The position numbers and the translations under genes are program-made. A model generated the notes under the pieces. It had not been told where the DNA came from. It searched no databases and saw only the letters and a program-made list of their open reading frames with translations. DNA of 64,000 nt from Comamonadaceae bacterium UBA4962 (GTDB lineage Bacteria > Pseudomonadota > Gammaproteobacteria > Burkholderiales > Burkholderiaceae_C). The stretch covers positions 67,242-131,241 of the forward strand of contig DHAE01000002.1 in the NCBI GenBank assembly GCA_002397315.1, read 5' to 3'. How positions within the stretch are numbered: position 1 is the stretch's first letter; each line of letters begins with the position of its first letter. Below are positions 36,019-43,855 of the stretch, in pieces.

Positions 36019-36618
36019 ATGGCACAGAGATTCGGCCGCAACCAGCGGCGCCGGGCCCGCGAGGCGCTGCAGGCGGCGCAGCAGCTGGCGGAAACCCGCC
36101 TTGACGCGGCGCGCAGCCAGGCCAGCCGCGCCGAGGCCATGCGGCAGGAGGTACGCGCCCTCGAGGACGTGCTGGACGAGGCGCGCGAGATGCTGGGCAC
36201 TTCCATCGCCCTGCCTCCGAAACATGCAGGCCGGCATCCCTACGGCCGCGCCGGGGGGGACTTCGAGGCGTTTCCGCGGCCGCACCTGCAGCCTCGCGTG
36301 GACGACATCACGACGAACGTCGGCAGGGAAGACGTCGCACTGAAGGTCCAACGCATGCGCACACTGCTGGTTGGCTTCCGGCGCCGCCCGCCCGGCCCGC
36401 GAGACTTCGATTCCCAGATTCACATGCGCGTGACCCTGGACGGCGAGGAAGTCGTCTACGCCATCTCTGAAGACGCCCTCTATCGCTCGCCGGCCGGCTG
36501 GCTGGAGGCCCGGCTGGGTGTTGAGATCGCCCGGCAGATGGTCCAGCTGCTGGGGCGTCGGCCGCAGCCGGACGCCACGGAGGGCTCGGGCCCTGCTGCG
36601 CGCCGGAGGGCGTGGTGA
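36019..36618 (+). CDS. Hypothetical protein with basic coiled-coil N-terminus
   Basis: 199 residues. A strongly basic helix (FGRNQRRRAREAL) leads into a coiled coil (residues 15-65), followed by a mixed domain (IHMRVTLDGEEVVYAISEDALY). Last gene of the rightward early operon; its position right before the late region would fit an antiterminator or late regulator, but no such family is recognised. Confidence 0.55.
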   Translation: MAQRFGRNQRRRAREALQAAQQLAETRLDAARSQASRAEAMRQEVRALEDVLDEAREMLGTSIALPPKHAGRHPYGRAGGDFEAFPRPHLQPRVDDITTNVGREDVALKVQRMRTLLVGFRRRPPGPRDFDSQIHMRVTLDGEEVVYAISEDALYRSPAGWLEARLGVEIARQMVQLLGRRPQPDATEGSGPAARRRAW

Positions 36619-36662
36619 TTGCGTCCAGTTCTGAGCCATCAGAAGGCCCTGTTGGATAGCTC

Positions 36663-36701
36663 CACAGTCCTATTGACTCGACTGTGCGCGGTGACTATTT
36701 T
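36663..36701 (+). promoter_or_regulatory. Strong sigma-70-like promoter with an overlapping inverted repeat
   Basis: TTGACT (36,673-36,678), 17-bp spacer, TATTTT (36,696-36,701). The inverted repeat CACAGTC (36,663-36,669)/GACTGTG (36,680-36,686) straddles the -35 and looks like an operator or activator site. Its place between early and late genes fits a pR'-like late promoter. Confidence 0.6.
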
Positions 36702-36709
36702 TCCATGCC

Positions 36710-36910
36710 ATGAGACGTACAGAAACTGTGGTGTTCGCACTGTGGCGGTCCGCTCATCGCCGTGCGCAGGAAGCGGAAATGACGCTGCTGATGTGGCAGC
36801 TGAACCCGGCCGCGCCGTTGCCATCCGCTGCGCGGAAACTCCGGATTGCCCGCTTACGGCGAGTAGCTACTGCGCGGCTCCGTCGGCTGCTGAGGGAGTA
36901 CAGCCCGTGA
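36710..36910 (+). CDS. Possible small basic protein at the start of the late transcript
   Basis: 66 residues, Arg-rich (RKLRIARLRRVATARLRRLLR near the end, minus one base per quote). The ATG at 36,710 lies 9 bp after the -10 box, so translation would be leaderless. No ribosome-binding site. It may be coding or simply leader DNA. Confidence 0.35.
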   Translation: MRRTETVVFALWRSAHRRAQEAEMTLLMWQLNPAAPLPSAARKLRIARLRRVATARLRRLLREYSP

Positions 36911-36932
36911 GCGCGTGGTGAATCGGCAAAGT

Positions 36933-37130
36933 CTATTCTTGAGATGTAGTTTTGGGTTCGCTGCGGTCAGGCTGGTTCGGGCTTCGTTTCAGCGTGATGC
37001 GTAGCGCCTGAAGGGCGCGGCGAGATTCTTCTAGCGCTACTCGATATTGCGCCCGTTCTATTACCGCACGATCCCTCAATTCTTGCGACTCGGCAATGAG
37101 TCGGGAATGTTCGTAGAGCTGATCGGTCAT
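36933..37130 (-). CDS. Small coiled-coil protein antisense to the late leader
   Basis: 65 residues, ATG at 37,130 (MTDQLYEHSRLIAESQ). One long amphipathic helix (LRDRAVIERAQYRVALEESR) with a charged tail. It runs opposite to the late transcript and could be a small regulatory or cargo gene. AT content is higher than that of the flanks. Confidence 0.5.
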   Translation of the reverse strand: MTDQLYEHSRLIAESQELRDRAVIERAQYRVALEESRRALQALRITLKRSPNQPDRSEPKTTSQE

Positions 37131-37178
37131 GCTTTCAAAGGGCAACGGGCGTTCCCGCAGTGCGAAGGGCTCCCAGCG

Positions 37179-37195
37179 CCGTGCCAAGCCTGACA
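37179..37195 (+). promoter_or_regulatory. Late 17-bp element, copy A (before small terminase)
   Basis: CCGTGCCAAGCCTGACA; one mismatch to the consensus. The ATG of the small terminase follows 26 nt after the C of CGT, with no Shine-Dalgarno. It marks the first packaging gene. Confidence 0.75.
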
Positions 37196-37205
37196 GCTTC
37201 GGTAC

Positions 37206-37874
37206 ATGAGCAATTCGAAGCCCGCGCCGGACTGGGAGCGCATCGAGCTGGACTACCGGGCCGGCATCAAGACCCTGCGCCAGATCGCGGAGGAGCACGG
37301 CATCACGCACGGCGCCATCAACAAGCGCGCGAAGCGGGACGGGTGGGAGCGCGACCTGTCCGAGAAGATCCACGCCAAGGCGGACGCGCTGGTATCCAGG
37401 GCGGCGGTATCCACTCCGGTATCCGCGGATACCAGGATGAAAGAGCAGGCGGTGGTGGATGCCAACGCCCACGCCGTCGCCGACGTGCGGCTGGCCCACC
37501 GCCGCGACATCCACCGCGCGCGCCGCCTGACGAATGCGCTGCTGGATGAACTGGAACGCCAGACCGACCCGGATACCCTGGTGCTGCTGGAGGAGCTGGG
37601 CGAGCTGCTGAAGAACCCGGACGAGAAGACCGGACGCGATCGCCTGAACGAGGTGTATCAGGCGGTGATCAGCCTGCCCGAGCGGTCCAAGACCATGAAG
37701 GTGCTGGCCGAGAGCCTGCAGAAGCTGGTGGACATGGAGCGCCAGGCCTTCGGGATGAACGACAAGGAAGCGGCGCCGGTCGATGGCCTGACCCGGATGC
37801 TGAAGGCGATCACCGGCAGCGGCGCGTCCGCGTTCCAGCCCGTGGCGCGTGATCCTGAGCACGACGAGGGCTGA
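37206..37874 (+). CDS. Terminase small subunit
   Basis: 222 residues. N-terminal helix-turn-helix (WERIELDYRAGIKTLRQIAEEHG, then GAINKRAKRDGW) as in many phage small terminases, which recognise packaging-site DNA. A long helical body (AHRRDIHRARRLTNALLDELER) would make the oligomer ring. It is directly followed by the large subunit. Confidence 0.85.
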   Translation: MSNSKPAPDWERIELDYRAGIKTLRQIAEEHGITHGAINKRAKRDGWERDLSEKIHAKADALVSRAAVSTPVSADTRMKEQAVVDANAHAVADVRLAHRRDIHRARRLTNALLDELERQTDPDTLVLLEELGELLKNPDEKTGRDRLNEVYQAVISLPERSKTMKVLAESLQKLVDMERQAFGMNDKEAAPVDGLTRMLKAITGSGASAFQPVARDPEHDEG

Positions 37875-37876
37875 CC

Positions 37877-39460
37877 GTGGCCCAGCGCAAGAGCATCCCT
37901 CACGACTTCGTGCCGGCGACGGACGCCGAGCTGGCCGAGTGCCTGGCCGATCCGCAGTGGCGCCTCTTCAGCGGCGTGCTCTACAAGATCATGGTGAAGG
38001 GCGACGGCGACGAGGACGCGGCCGTGCTGCCCTTCAAGCCCAACCGGGCCCAGCGCCGGTTCATCGCCAGGCTGTGGCATCGCAACCTGATCCTGAAGGC
38101 CCGGCAGCTGGGGTTCACGACGCTGATTGCGATCATGTGGCTCGACCACGCCCTTTTCAACGATGACCAACGGTGCGGCATCTTGGCGCAGGACCGGGAG
38201 GCGGCGGAGGCGATCTTCCGCGACAAGGTGAAGTTCGCCTACCAGAACCTGCCGGAGGCGCTGCGCGAGCGGTTCCCCCTGGCGCGCGACAGTGCGAGCG
38301 AGCTGCTTTTCGCCCACAACAACAGCAGCGTGCGCGTGGCCACCTCCCTGCGCGGCGGCACCATCCACCGGCTGCACGTCTCGGAGTTCGGCAAGATTTG
38401 CGCGAAGTACCCCGACAAGGCGCAGGAGGTGGTGACGGGCTCCATCCCCGCCGTGCCCACGAATGGCGTTCTGGTGATCGAGTCCACGGCGGAGGGGCGG
38501 GAAGGGCCCTTCTATGCGATGACCCAGCGCAGCCAAGGCATGCACCTGTCGAAGGCGGACCTGACGCCCAAGGACTACCGCTTCCACTTCTACGCGTGGT
38601 GGCAGGAACCGAAGTACCGGCTGCCCGTGGGCTCTGTGGACCTCACGGATGATGACCACGAATATTTCGATGAGATCGAAGGCGCCATGTCGTGTGTCAT
38701 CGATGAGGAGCAGCGCACCTGGTACGTGGCGACGCGGGACGCGGACTTCAGCGGCGCCGCGGAAAAGATGTGGCAGGAATACCCGTCCACCCCGGCGGAG
38801 GCCTTCCAGATCAGCACCGAGGGCCACTACTACGCCAAGGACATGGCGGCGGTGCGCAAGCGCGGCGGCATCCTGGCCGTGCCCGTGGCGGATTCGCCCG
38901 TCTTCACCTTCTGGGACATCGGCAACTCGGACGGCACGGCGATCTGGTTCATGCAGACGGTGGCCGGGCAAGACCGCTTCATCGACTACCTGGAAGGCCA
39001 CGGGCTGGACCTGCGGGAGTACGTGCAGTTGCTGCGGGAGAAGCCGTACGTCTACGCCACGCACTTCCTGCCGCACGACGCCGCGGCGGAGCGCCTGAAC
39101 AGCCGCGGCAACCAGTCCACCCGCGACATGCTCGAGGAGCTGCTACCGAATGACGACTTCGAGGTGCTGCCCGTGATTCCCGACCTCATGACCGGGGTCT
39201 ACATGACCCGGAAGTGGCTCAAGACCGTGGTGCTGGACAAGGAGCGGTGCAAGAAGGGCATCAGCCGGCTGGAGGGATACAAGAAGCGGTTCAGCCGCGC
39301 GGACGGCAAATACATCAACAAGCCGGACAAGTCGAACGGGTGCACGGAAGGGGCCGACGCCTTCCGCCAGTACGCGCAGGCGAAGGACGCTGGCGTGGTG
39401 GGCGCGGCCCGCAGCAGGGCGGGGAAGGTCAAGCGGCGCGGGGGCGGGATGGCGCGCTGA
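37877..39460 (+). CDS. Terminase large subunit (packaging ATPase/nuclease)
   Basis: 527 residues from a GTG at 37,877, two bases after the small-subunit stop. ATPase motifs: NLILKARQLGFTTL (deviant Walker A, about 72-83) and GVLVIESTAEG (Walker B with catalytic Glu, about 197-204). The nuclease domain starts at FTFWDIGNSDGTA (first Asp, about 346) and continues with THFLPHDAAAER. It powers DNA translocation into the prohead and cuts the concatemer. Confidence 0.92.
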   Translation: MAQRKSIPHDFVPATDAELAECLADPQWRLFSGVLYKIMVKGDGDEDAAVLPFKPNRAQRRFIARLWHRNLILKARQLGFTTLIAIMWLDHALFNDDQRCGILAQDREAAEAIFRDKVKFAYQNLPEALRERFPLARDSASELLFAHNNSSVRVATSLRGGTIHRLHVSEFGKICAKYPDKAQEVVTGSIPAVPTNGVLVIESTAEGREGPFYAMTQRSQGMHLSKADLTPKDYRFHFYAWWQEPKYRLPVGSVDLTDDDHEYFDEIEGAMSCVIDEEQRTWYVATRDADFSGAAEKMWQEYPSTPAEAFQISTEGHYYAKDMAAVRKRGGILAVPVADSPVFTFWDIGNSDGTAIWFMQTVAGQDRFIDYLEGHGLDLREYVQLLREKPYVYATHFLPHDAAAERLNSRGNQSTRDMLEELLPNDDFEVLPVIPDLMTGVYMTRKWLKTVVLDKERCKKGISRLEGYKKRFSRADGKYINKPDKSNGCTEGADAFRQYAQAKDAGVVGAARSRAGKVKRRGGGMAR

Positions 39461-39506
39461 GCTGGCTTCCGGCCGACGGCGAGGTGGACATATTCCTGAC
39501 CCTGGC

Positions 39507-39523
39507 CCGTACCAAGCCTGCCA
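39507..39523 (+). promoter_or_regulatory. Late 17-bp element, copy B
   Basis: Exact consensus CCGTACCAAGCCTGCCA; together with the bases around it, it is identical over 22 nt to copy D. ATG of the next gene at +27 from the C of CGT, no Shine-Dalgarno. Confidence 0.8.
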
Positions 39524-39534
39524 TCTTGCCGGCC

Positions 39535-39957
39535 ATGCCTGCATGTATCGACCTGCGCAAAGCGCACCTGCACCGCCAGCACGGCGACCTGATGGCGATC
39601 TACACCTGGATCAACGGCGAGCGCGCCATGGTCCTGATTCCGCACCTGCGCGCCCGTGCCCCCTGGTACGTGGTGATGGACAGCGCGGCCTATCTCTACG
39701 ACATCCCCGAATACCTGGCGCGACAGTGCCGGGTGGCGTGCGAAGTCCTGGGCCTGGAGCCCTCCCGCCCCAACTGGGTGCGGGTGGCCACCATCATCAA
39801 CGAGGGCCTGCCGGACCTGATCACCATGCCCAGCGAGCCGGCGTGGGAGCGCGCGGGCCAGGAAATCGGCACGCTGATCGCGAAGCTCGACGGCAAGGAA
39901 ATCGCGTCCGAGGCCGTGGTGATCGAGGACCAGGGGGCGGAATATGTCCGCTCTTGA
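39535..39957 (+). CDS. Hypothetical protein between terminase and portal
   Basis: 140 residues from ATG 39,535, placed exactly 27 nt after the repeated element. Mixed alpha/beta (AIYTWINGERAMVLIPHLRARAPWYVVMDSAAYLYD). It overlaps the portal start by 14 bp. Similar small genes occur before portals in podovirus-like prophages; function unknown. Confidence 0.65.
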   Translation: MPACIDLRKAHLHRQHGDLMAIYTWINGERAMVLIPHLRARAPWYVVMDSAAYLYDIPEYLARQCRVACEVLGLEPSRPNWVRVATIINEGLPDLITMPSEPAWERAGQEIGTLIAKLDGKEIASEAVVIEDQGAEYVRS

Positions 39958-42298
39958 GGTGCGCGTCCATCGCCACACGGGGGTGGGCGAGCACATCCTG
40001 AATGATGCGCCGCTGCAGTTCGACCAGGACGAGGACGGGAAAGAGCCGCATCCGCTGGACGGGCCGGAAGCGCGGGCGACCCTGAAGAAGTGCCTGGGCT
40101 GGTATTACCGCGAGCGCGACATCCAGGCCGTGAACCGCATGGACATGGCGATCGACGCCGACATGTACGACGGCGACCAGTGGGACCCCGCCGACGCGGC
40201 GGTGCTGGAGGAGCGCGGCCAGGTGCCCCTGGTGTTCAACGAAGTGGCGCCGATGGCGGACTGGATGATCGGCACGGAGCGCCGGTCGCGCGTGGACTGG
40301 AGCGTCCTGCCGCGCACCGAGGACGACGTGCAGATGGCCGACGTGAAGACCAAGGTGATGAAGTACGTCACCGACGTGAACCGGTCCGCCTTCAACCGCT
40401 CGCGCGCCTTCGAGGACGCCGTGAAAGTCGGCATCGGCTGGGTCGATTCTGGCGTGCGCAACGACCCGACCAAGGACATCATCTACGACAAGTACGAGGA
40501 CTGGCGGAACGTCCTGTGGGACTCCATGGCCATCGAGATGGACCTGAGCGATGCCCGCTACGTCTTCCGCACGCGCTGGGTCGATGACGATGTGGCCGCT
40601 GCCATGTACCCGGAGCGGGCGGATGTGGTGCGCCGGGCCGTCCAGCATGACCGCGACTACAGCGCCCAGCAGTGGGCGGAAGACGAGTTCAACTACCAGG
40701 GCTACGCCGGCTCAACGCGCAGCGGTGGCTACATGGCGAGCGGGCAAAGCTCGGCGGACAGCGAGCCGCGCCGCCGGGTGCGGCTGATCGAATGCCAGTT
40801 CCGCATGCCCGTGCAGGCCCGCGTGGTGGTCAGCGGCCCGTTCAAGGGCTCGATCGTAGAGCCCTGGGACAACGCCCTGCAGGCGGTGGTGTCCGCGTTC
40901 GGGGGCTCTGTCGTGGACCGCGTGCTGATGCGGATGCACATCGCCGTCTTCACGGAAGGCCACCTCCTGGCGCTGGGCCCGATGCCCATGCGGCACAACA
41001 GTTTCAGCCTGACCCCGATCTGGTGCTATCGCCGCGGCCGCGATCGCCAGCCCTACGGCGTGATCCGCCGCGTGCGCGATCTGCAGGCGGACCTGAACAA
41101 GCGCGCGAGCAAGGCGCTGTTCGCTCTGAGCACGAACCAGATTTTTGCCGAGCACGGCGCGGTGGACGACATCAACGAGACGCGCGAGGAGGCGAACCAG
41201 CCGGACGGCGTGATCATCTACAAGCAGGGCAAGAAGCTGGAGATCCATCGCGACAGCGAGATGGCGGCCGGGCAGGTGCAGATGATGACCCTGGACGCGC
41301 AGGCCATCCAGCGCAACGCGGGCATCAGCAACGAGAACCTGGGACGGCAGACCAACGCGAGCAGCGGCGAGGCCATCAAGGCCCGCCAGATGCAGGGCAG
41401 CGTGGTCACGACCCAGCCCTTCGACAACCTGCGGTTCGCGACCCAGACCCAGGGCGAGAAGCTGCTGTCTCTCATCGAGCAGTGGTACACGGAAGAGAAA
41501 GTCATCCGGCTGTCCGGCCACAAGGGAAAGCTCGACTGGGTGAAGATCAACCAGCCCGAGCAGCAGCCCGACGGGTCGGTGCGCTACCTCAACGACATCA
41601 CGGCCTCGGTCGCCGATTTCGTGGTGGCCGAACAGGACTATGCCGGCACGCTCCGCCAGGTCATGTACGAGTCCATCGTCAACATGGCCGGTCGCATGGA
41701 CCCGGCGACCGCCATGCGCCTGATGACGCTGGCCATGGACTACTCGGACCTGCCCAACCACGAGCAAATGGCCGCCGAAATGCGCAAGCTGACCGGCGAG
41801 CGCGACCCCAACAAGCCGCTGACGCCCGAGGAGCAGGAGCAAATGCAACAGCAGATGCAGGCCCAGGCGGAGGCGCTGCAGATGCAGCAGGCCACGGCGC
41901 GCGCGGCGCTGGATGAGCAGCTGGCACGCGTCCGCGAGGTCAACGCCCGCGCCCAGAAGATGGAGGCAGAGGCCGAGCAACTGCGTGCCGGCGGGGATGG
42001 CGCGCAGGCGCAGCAGCTGGAGGGCGTGGCCGCCACGGTCCGCCGCGACGCTGACCTGGAGCTGGAAAACGTGCGCCGCCAGCTTGCCAAGGCGCAGGCT
42101 GACCTGGCCAACAAAACCCTGCAGATCAAGGCTGACGGCGACGTGCGCATGCAGGTCGCCCGGATTGAAGCCGACTCGCGCGAGCGCGTGGCGGAGATCC
42201 AGGCCGCGAGCAAGGAACGCCTCACGGCGATGGGCGACCGCCTGGCCCAGTACGAGCAGCAGGCAACAACCCGAGCGAATGAGGAGGCGACACAGTGA
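39944..42298 (+). CDS. Portal protein (P22/N4-like)
   Basis: 784 residues, within the size range of podovirus portals. Portal-like blocks: NRMDMAIDADMYDGDQWD, GQVPLVFNEVAPMADWMIGTERRSR, FEDAVKVGIGWVDSGVRND, GVIRRVRDLQADLNKRASK. The last 160 residues form a long Gln/Glu/Ala coiled coil (EEQEQMQQQMQAQAEALQMQ), the barrel that reaches into the capsid in some portals. It forms the dodecameric DNA gate at one capsid vertex. Confidence 0.87.
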   Translation: MSALEVRVHRHTGVGEHILNDAPLQFDQDEDGKEPHPLDGPEARATLKKCLGWYYRERDIQAVNRMDMAIDADMYDGDQWDPADAAVLEERGQVPLVFNEVAPMADWMIGTERRSRVDWSVLPRTEDDVQMADVKTKVMKYVTDVNRSAFNRSRAFEDAVKVGIGWVDSGVRNDPTKDIIYDKYEDWRNVLWDSMAIEMDLSDARYVFRTRWVDDDVAAAMYPERADVVRRAVQHDRDYSAQQWAEDEFNYQGYAGSTRSGGYMASGQSSADSEPRRRVRLIECQFRMPVQARVVVSGPFKGSIVEPWDNALQAVVSAFGGSVVDRVLMRMHIAVFTEGHLLALGPMPMRHNSFSLTPIWCYRRGRDRQPYGVIRRVRDLQADLNKRASKALFALSTNQIFAEHGAVDDINETREEANQPDGVIIYKQGKKLEIHRDSEMAAGQVQMMTLDAQAIQRNAGISNENLGRQTNASSGEAIKARQMQGSVVTTQPFDNLRFATQTQGEKLLSLIEQWYTEEKVIRLSGHKGKLDWVKINQPEQQPDGSVRYLNDITASVADFVVAEQDYAGTLRQVMYESIVNMAGRMDPATAMRLMTLAMDYSDLPNHEQMAAEMRKLTGERDPNKPLTPEEQEQMQQQMQAQAEALQMQQATARAALDEQLARVREVNARAQKMEAEAEQLRAGGDGAQAQQLEGVAATVRRDADLELENVRRQLAKAQADLANKTLQIKADGDVRMQVARIEADSRERVAEIQAASKERLTAMGDRLAQYEQQATTRANEEATQ

Positions 42299-42633
42299 TG
42301 GAACGAGCAGACATCAGCATGCCGATCACCAAGGGCATCAGCGCAATCGGCGTGGCCGCGGCGGCGAAGGCTGACGTGGTTGACCAGATTGCCGCGGCCG
42401 CCACGGGGAGCTCCGGCCCCAACGCCTGGGGGGCGGTCAACGCTATCCCGTGGGGGACGATCGCATCCATCATGGCTGCGGCGTACACCGCCCTCCTCAT
42501 CGGGGAGTGGTTGTGGAAGAAGCTCCTGCGCCCGCTGGCCGAGCGCCGCGGCTGGGTGAAGCCCCGCAAGCGCTGGATCATCACGCTGGATGATCTGAAG
42601 GAGCAGCAGGACACGGATCGGGCGCCGTTGTGA
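42298..42633 (+). CDS. Putative holin
   Basis: 111 residues, one clear transmembrane helix (GTIASIMAAAYTALLIGEWLW) and a basic tail with RRGWVKPRKRW. Located between portal and endolysin and overlapping the endolysin start; by position and size a holin or pinholin that times lysis. ATG at 42,298 overlaps the portal stop. Confidence 0.65.
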   Translation: MERADISMPITKGISAIGVAAAAKADVVDQIAAAATGSSGPNAWGAVNAIPWGTIASIMAAAYTALLIGEWLWKKLLRPLAERRGWVKPRKRWIITLDDLKEQQDTDRAPL

Positions 42634-43259
42634 TGTCCCGCATCCCACCCCAGCTTGCGCAGAAGCTGGCAGCGCTGGTGCTGCTGGCCGGCCTGGGCGG
42701 CGGTGCCATGGTCACCAGCCAGGTTACGGAGGAGGCGCTACGCGACCAGTATGTGCAGGCCGTGGCCGGCGATCCCGAGCTGAGCCCGGCTGTGAAGGTT
42801 GCGATGGTCATGGGCTCCGAATACGAGTCGAGCGGCCGCCACATCGGCACCCCCTACATCGATCGCGCGGGCCGCGGGCAGCCCCTGACCGTGTGCAACG
42901 GCGTGACCGGGGCCGGCGTGGTGGCGGGCCGCTACTACACCCCCGCCGACTGCTTCAAGATGGAGCGGGCCCGGTACATCCAGGCGGAGCGGGACGCGGC
43001 GCGGCTGCTGCGGTACTGGGCCAGCTACGACCCGTTCGCCCGGGCCACGTTCATCGATTTCGTCTGGAACAAGGGACCGCAGGCGCTGGAGGGCAGCACC
43101 ATGCGACGTAAGGCCAACGCGGGCGACTTGGCCGGCGCCTGTCGCGAGAACCCGAGGTGGAACAGGGGCACGGTGCGCGACGTGTCCATTGTGCTGCCTG
43201 GGCTGCAGCTGCGCGGCGACAGCAACGACGAAATCTGCCGCAACTGGAGGCTGCAATGA
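42633..43259 (+). CDS. Endolysin with signal-anchor (lysozyme-like, GH24)
   Basis: 208 residues. An uncleaved N-terminal helix rich in Gly/Ala (KLAALVLLAGLGGGAMV) is typical of SAR endolysins, which are released from the membrane when the holin acts. The lysozyme region has the Glu-Asp-Thr arrangement of GH24 (SEYESSGRHIGTPYIDRAG then PLTVCNGVTGAG), with two cysteines in the later part. It cleaves the glycan strands of peptidoglycan. ATG at 42,633; GTG three bases earlier possible. Confidence 0.8.
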   Translation: MSRIPPQLAQKLAALVLLAGLGGGAMVTSQVTEEALRDQYVQAVAGDPELSPAVKVAMVMGSEYESSGRHIGTPYIDRAGRGQPLTVCNGVTGAGVVAGRYYTPADCFKMERARYIQAERDAARLLRYWASYDPFARATFIDFVWNKGPQALEGSTMRRKANAGDLAGACRENPRWNRGTVRDVSIVLPGLQLRGDSNDEICRNWRLQ

Positions 43260-43768
43260 TCCCCGCGCTCTACACCCACCTGGCGGCTGCCGGCGCGGCG
43301 GCTGCGATCGCCTGGGCGTTCCAGGGTGCGCGAATGGATGCCGAGGTGGCCGACGCCAACCTGCGGGCCACCACCTATCAGCTCAACGCGAGCACCGCGC
43401 AGCGCGCCGCTGACGCCCGTGTCCGCGCCGCCGAGAGCGCGACCAGCAACAAGTACCAAGGAGCCCTCAATGCCGCCCGAACCCGTGAGGCGCTGCTGCG
43501 CCAGGAGCTTGACCTGCTGCGTGTTGCTTCTGACGGCTTGCGCGACCAAGCCGCAGATGCCGCCCGGCGACTTGCCGCGGCTCCCCCCAGCGCCAGCCGT
43601 GACTACGCCCTTGCCCTCAACGCCGTATACGACGACTGCCGGGCGGCGTATGGCGACATGGCAGCAAAAGCTGCAGGCCACGCAGCTGATGTCCGAACCC
43701 TCCGGGACGCCTGGCCGGTGATCTCGCCGAGCCGGCCCGATGCCGGCACCCAAGGAAGAACACCATGA
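43256..43768 (+). CDS. Rz: Rz-like inner-membrane spanin subunit
   Basis: 170 residues; ATG at 43,256 overlaps the endolysin stop. N-terminal signal anchor (LYTHLAAAGAAAAIAWAFQGA) followed by a periplasmic coiled coil (TAQRAADARVRAAESA, REALLRQELDLLRVASDGLRDQ). A DUF2514/Rz-type protein; with Rz1 it fuses inner and outer membranes at the end of lysis. Confidence 0.8.
   Translation: MIPALYTHLAAAGAAAAIAWAFQGARMDAEVADANLRATTYQLNASTAQRAADARVRAAESATSNKYQGALNAARTREALLRQELDLLRVASDGLRDQAADAARRLAAAPPSASRDYALALNAVYDDCRAAYGDMAAKAAGHAADVRTLRDAWPVISPSRPDAGTQGRTP
43470..43721 (+). CDS. Rz1: Rz1-like outer-membrane lipoprotein spanin, embedded in Rz
   Basis: 83 residues, wholly inside Rz in the +1 frame; ATG at 43,470 with AAGGAG upstream. 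A lipobox LLLTAC ends the signal peptide (SLTCCVLLLTAC), and the mature part is proline-rich (PPGDLPRLPPAPAV), the hallmark of Rz1. An embedded pair is a classic spanin layout. Confidence 0.82.
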   Translation: MPPEPVRRCCARSLTCCVLLLTACATKPQMPPGDLPRLPPAPAVTTPLPSTPYTTTAGRRMATWQQKLQATQLMSEPSGTPGR

Positions 43769-43848
43769 CCGCACCAGGTCGAGCTGGAGCGGCGTGAGGG
43801 TTATGGTGAGGAGTTAATCAAAGCCTGGTGGCCGGTGGGACATCAATG
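43765..43848 (+). pseudogene. Frameshifted short gene at the cargo-insertion junction
   Basis: ATG at 43,765 with AAGGAAG upstream opens MTAPGRAGAA and stops. One base away in frame, the sequence from 43,772 reads HQVELERREGYGEELIKAWWPVGHQ before a stop, which looks truly coding. So a small gene seems to have suffered a one-base frameshift here, directly before the diguanylate cyclase cassette. A sequencing error is the alternative. Confidence 0.4.
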
Positions 43849-43855
43849 AGCGTCT

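Noticed and set aside
34534..36639. 700-codon minus-strand frame opposite rdgC and neighbours
   Set aside because: Shadow of rdgC and adjacent early genes; low-complexity Ser/Arg/Pro composition, no ribosome-binding site.
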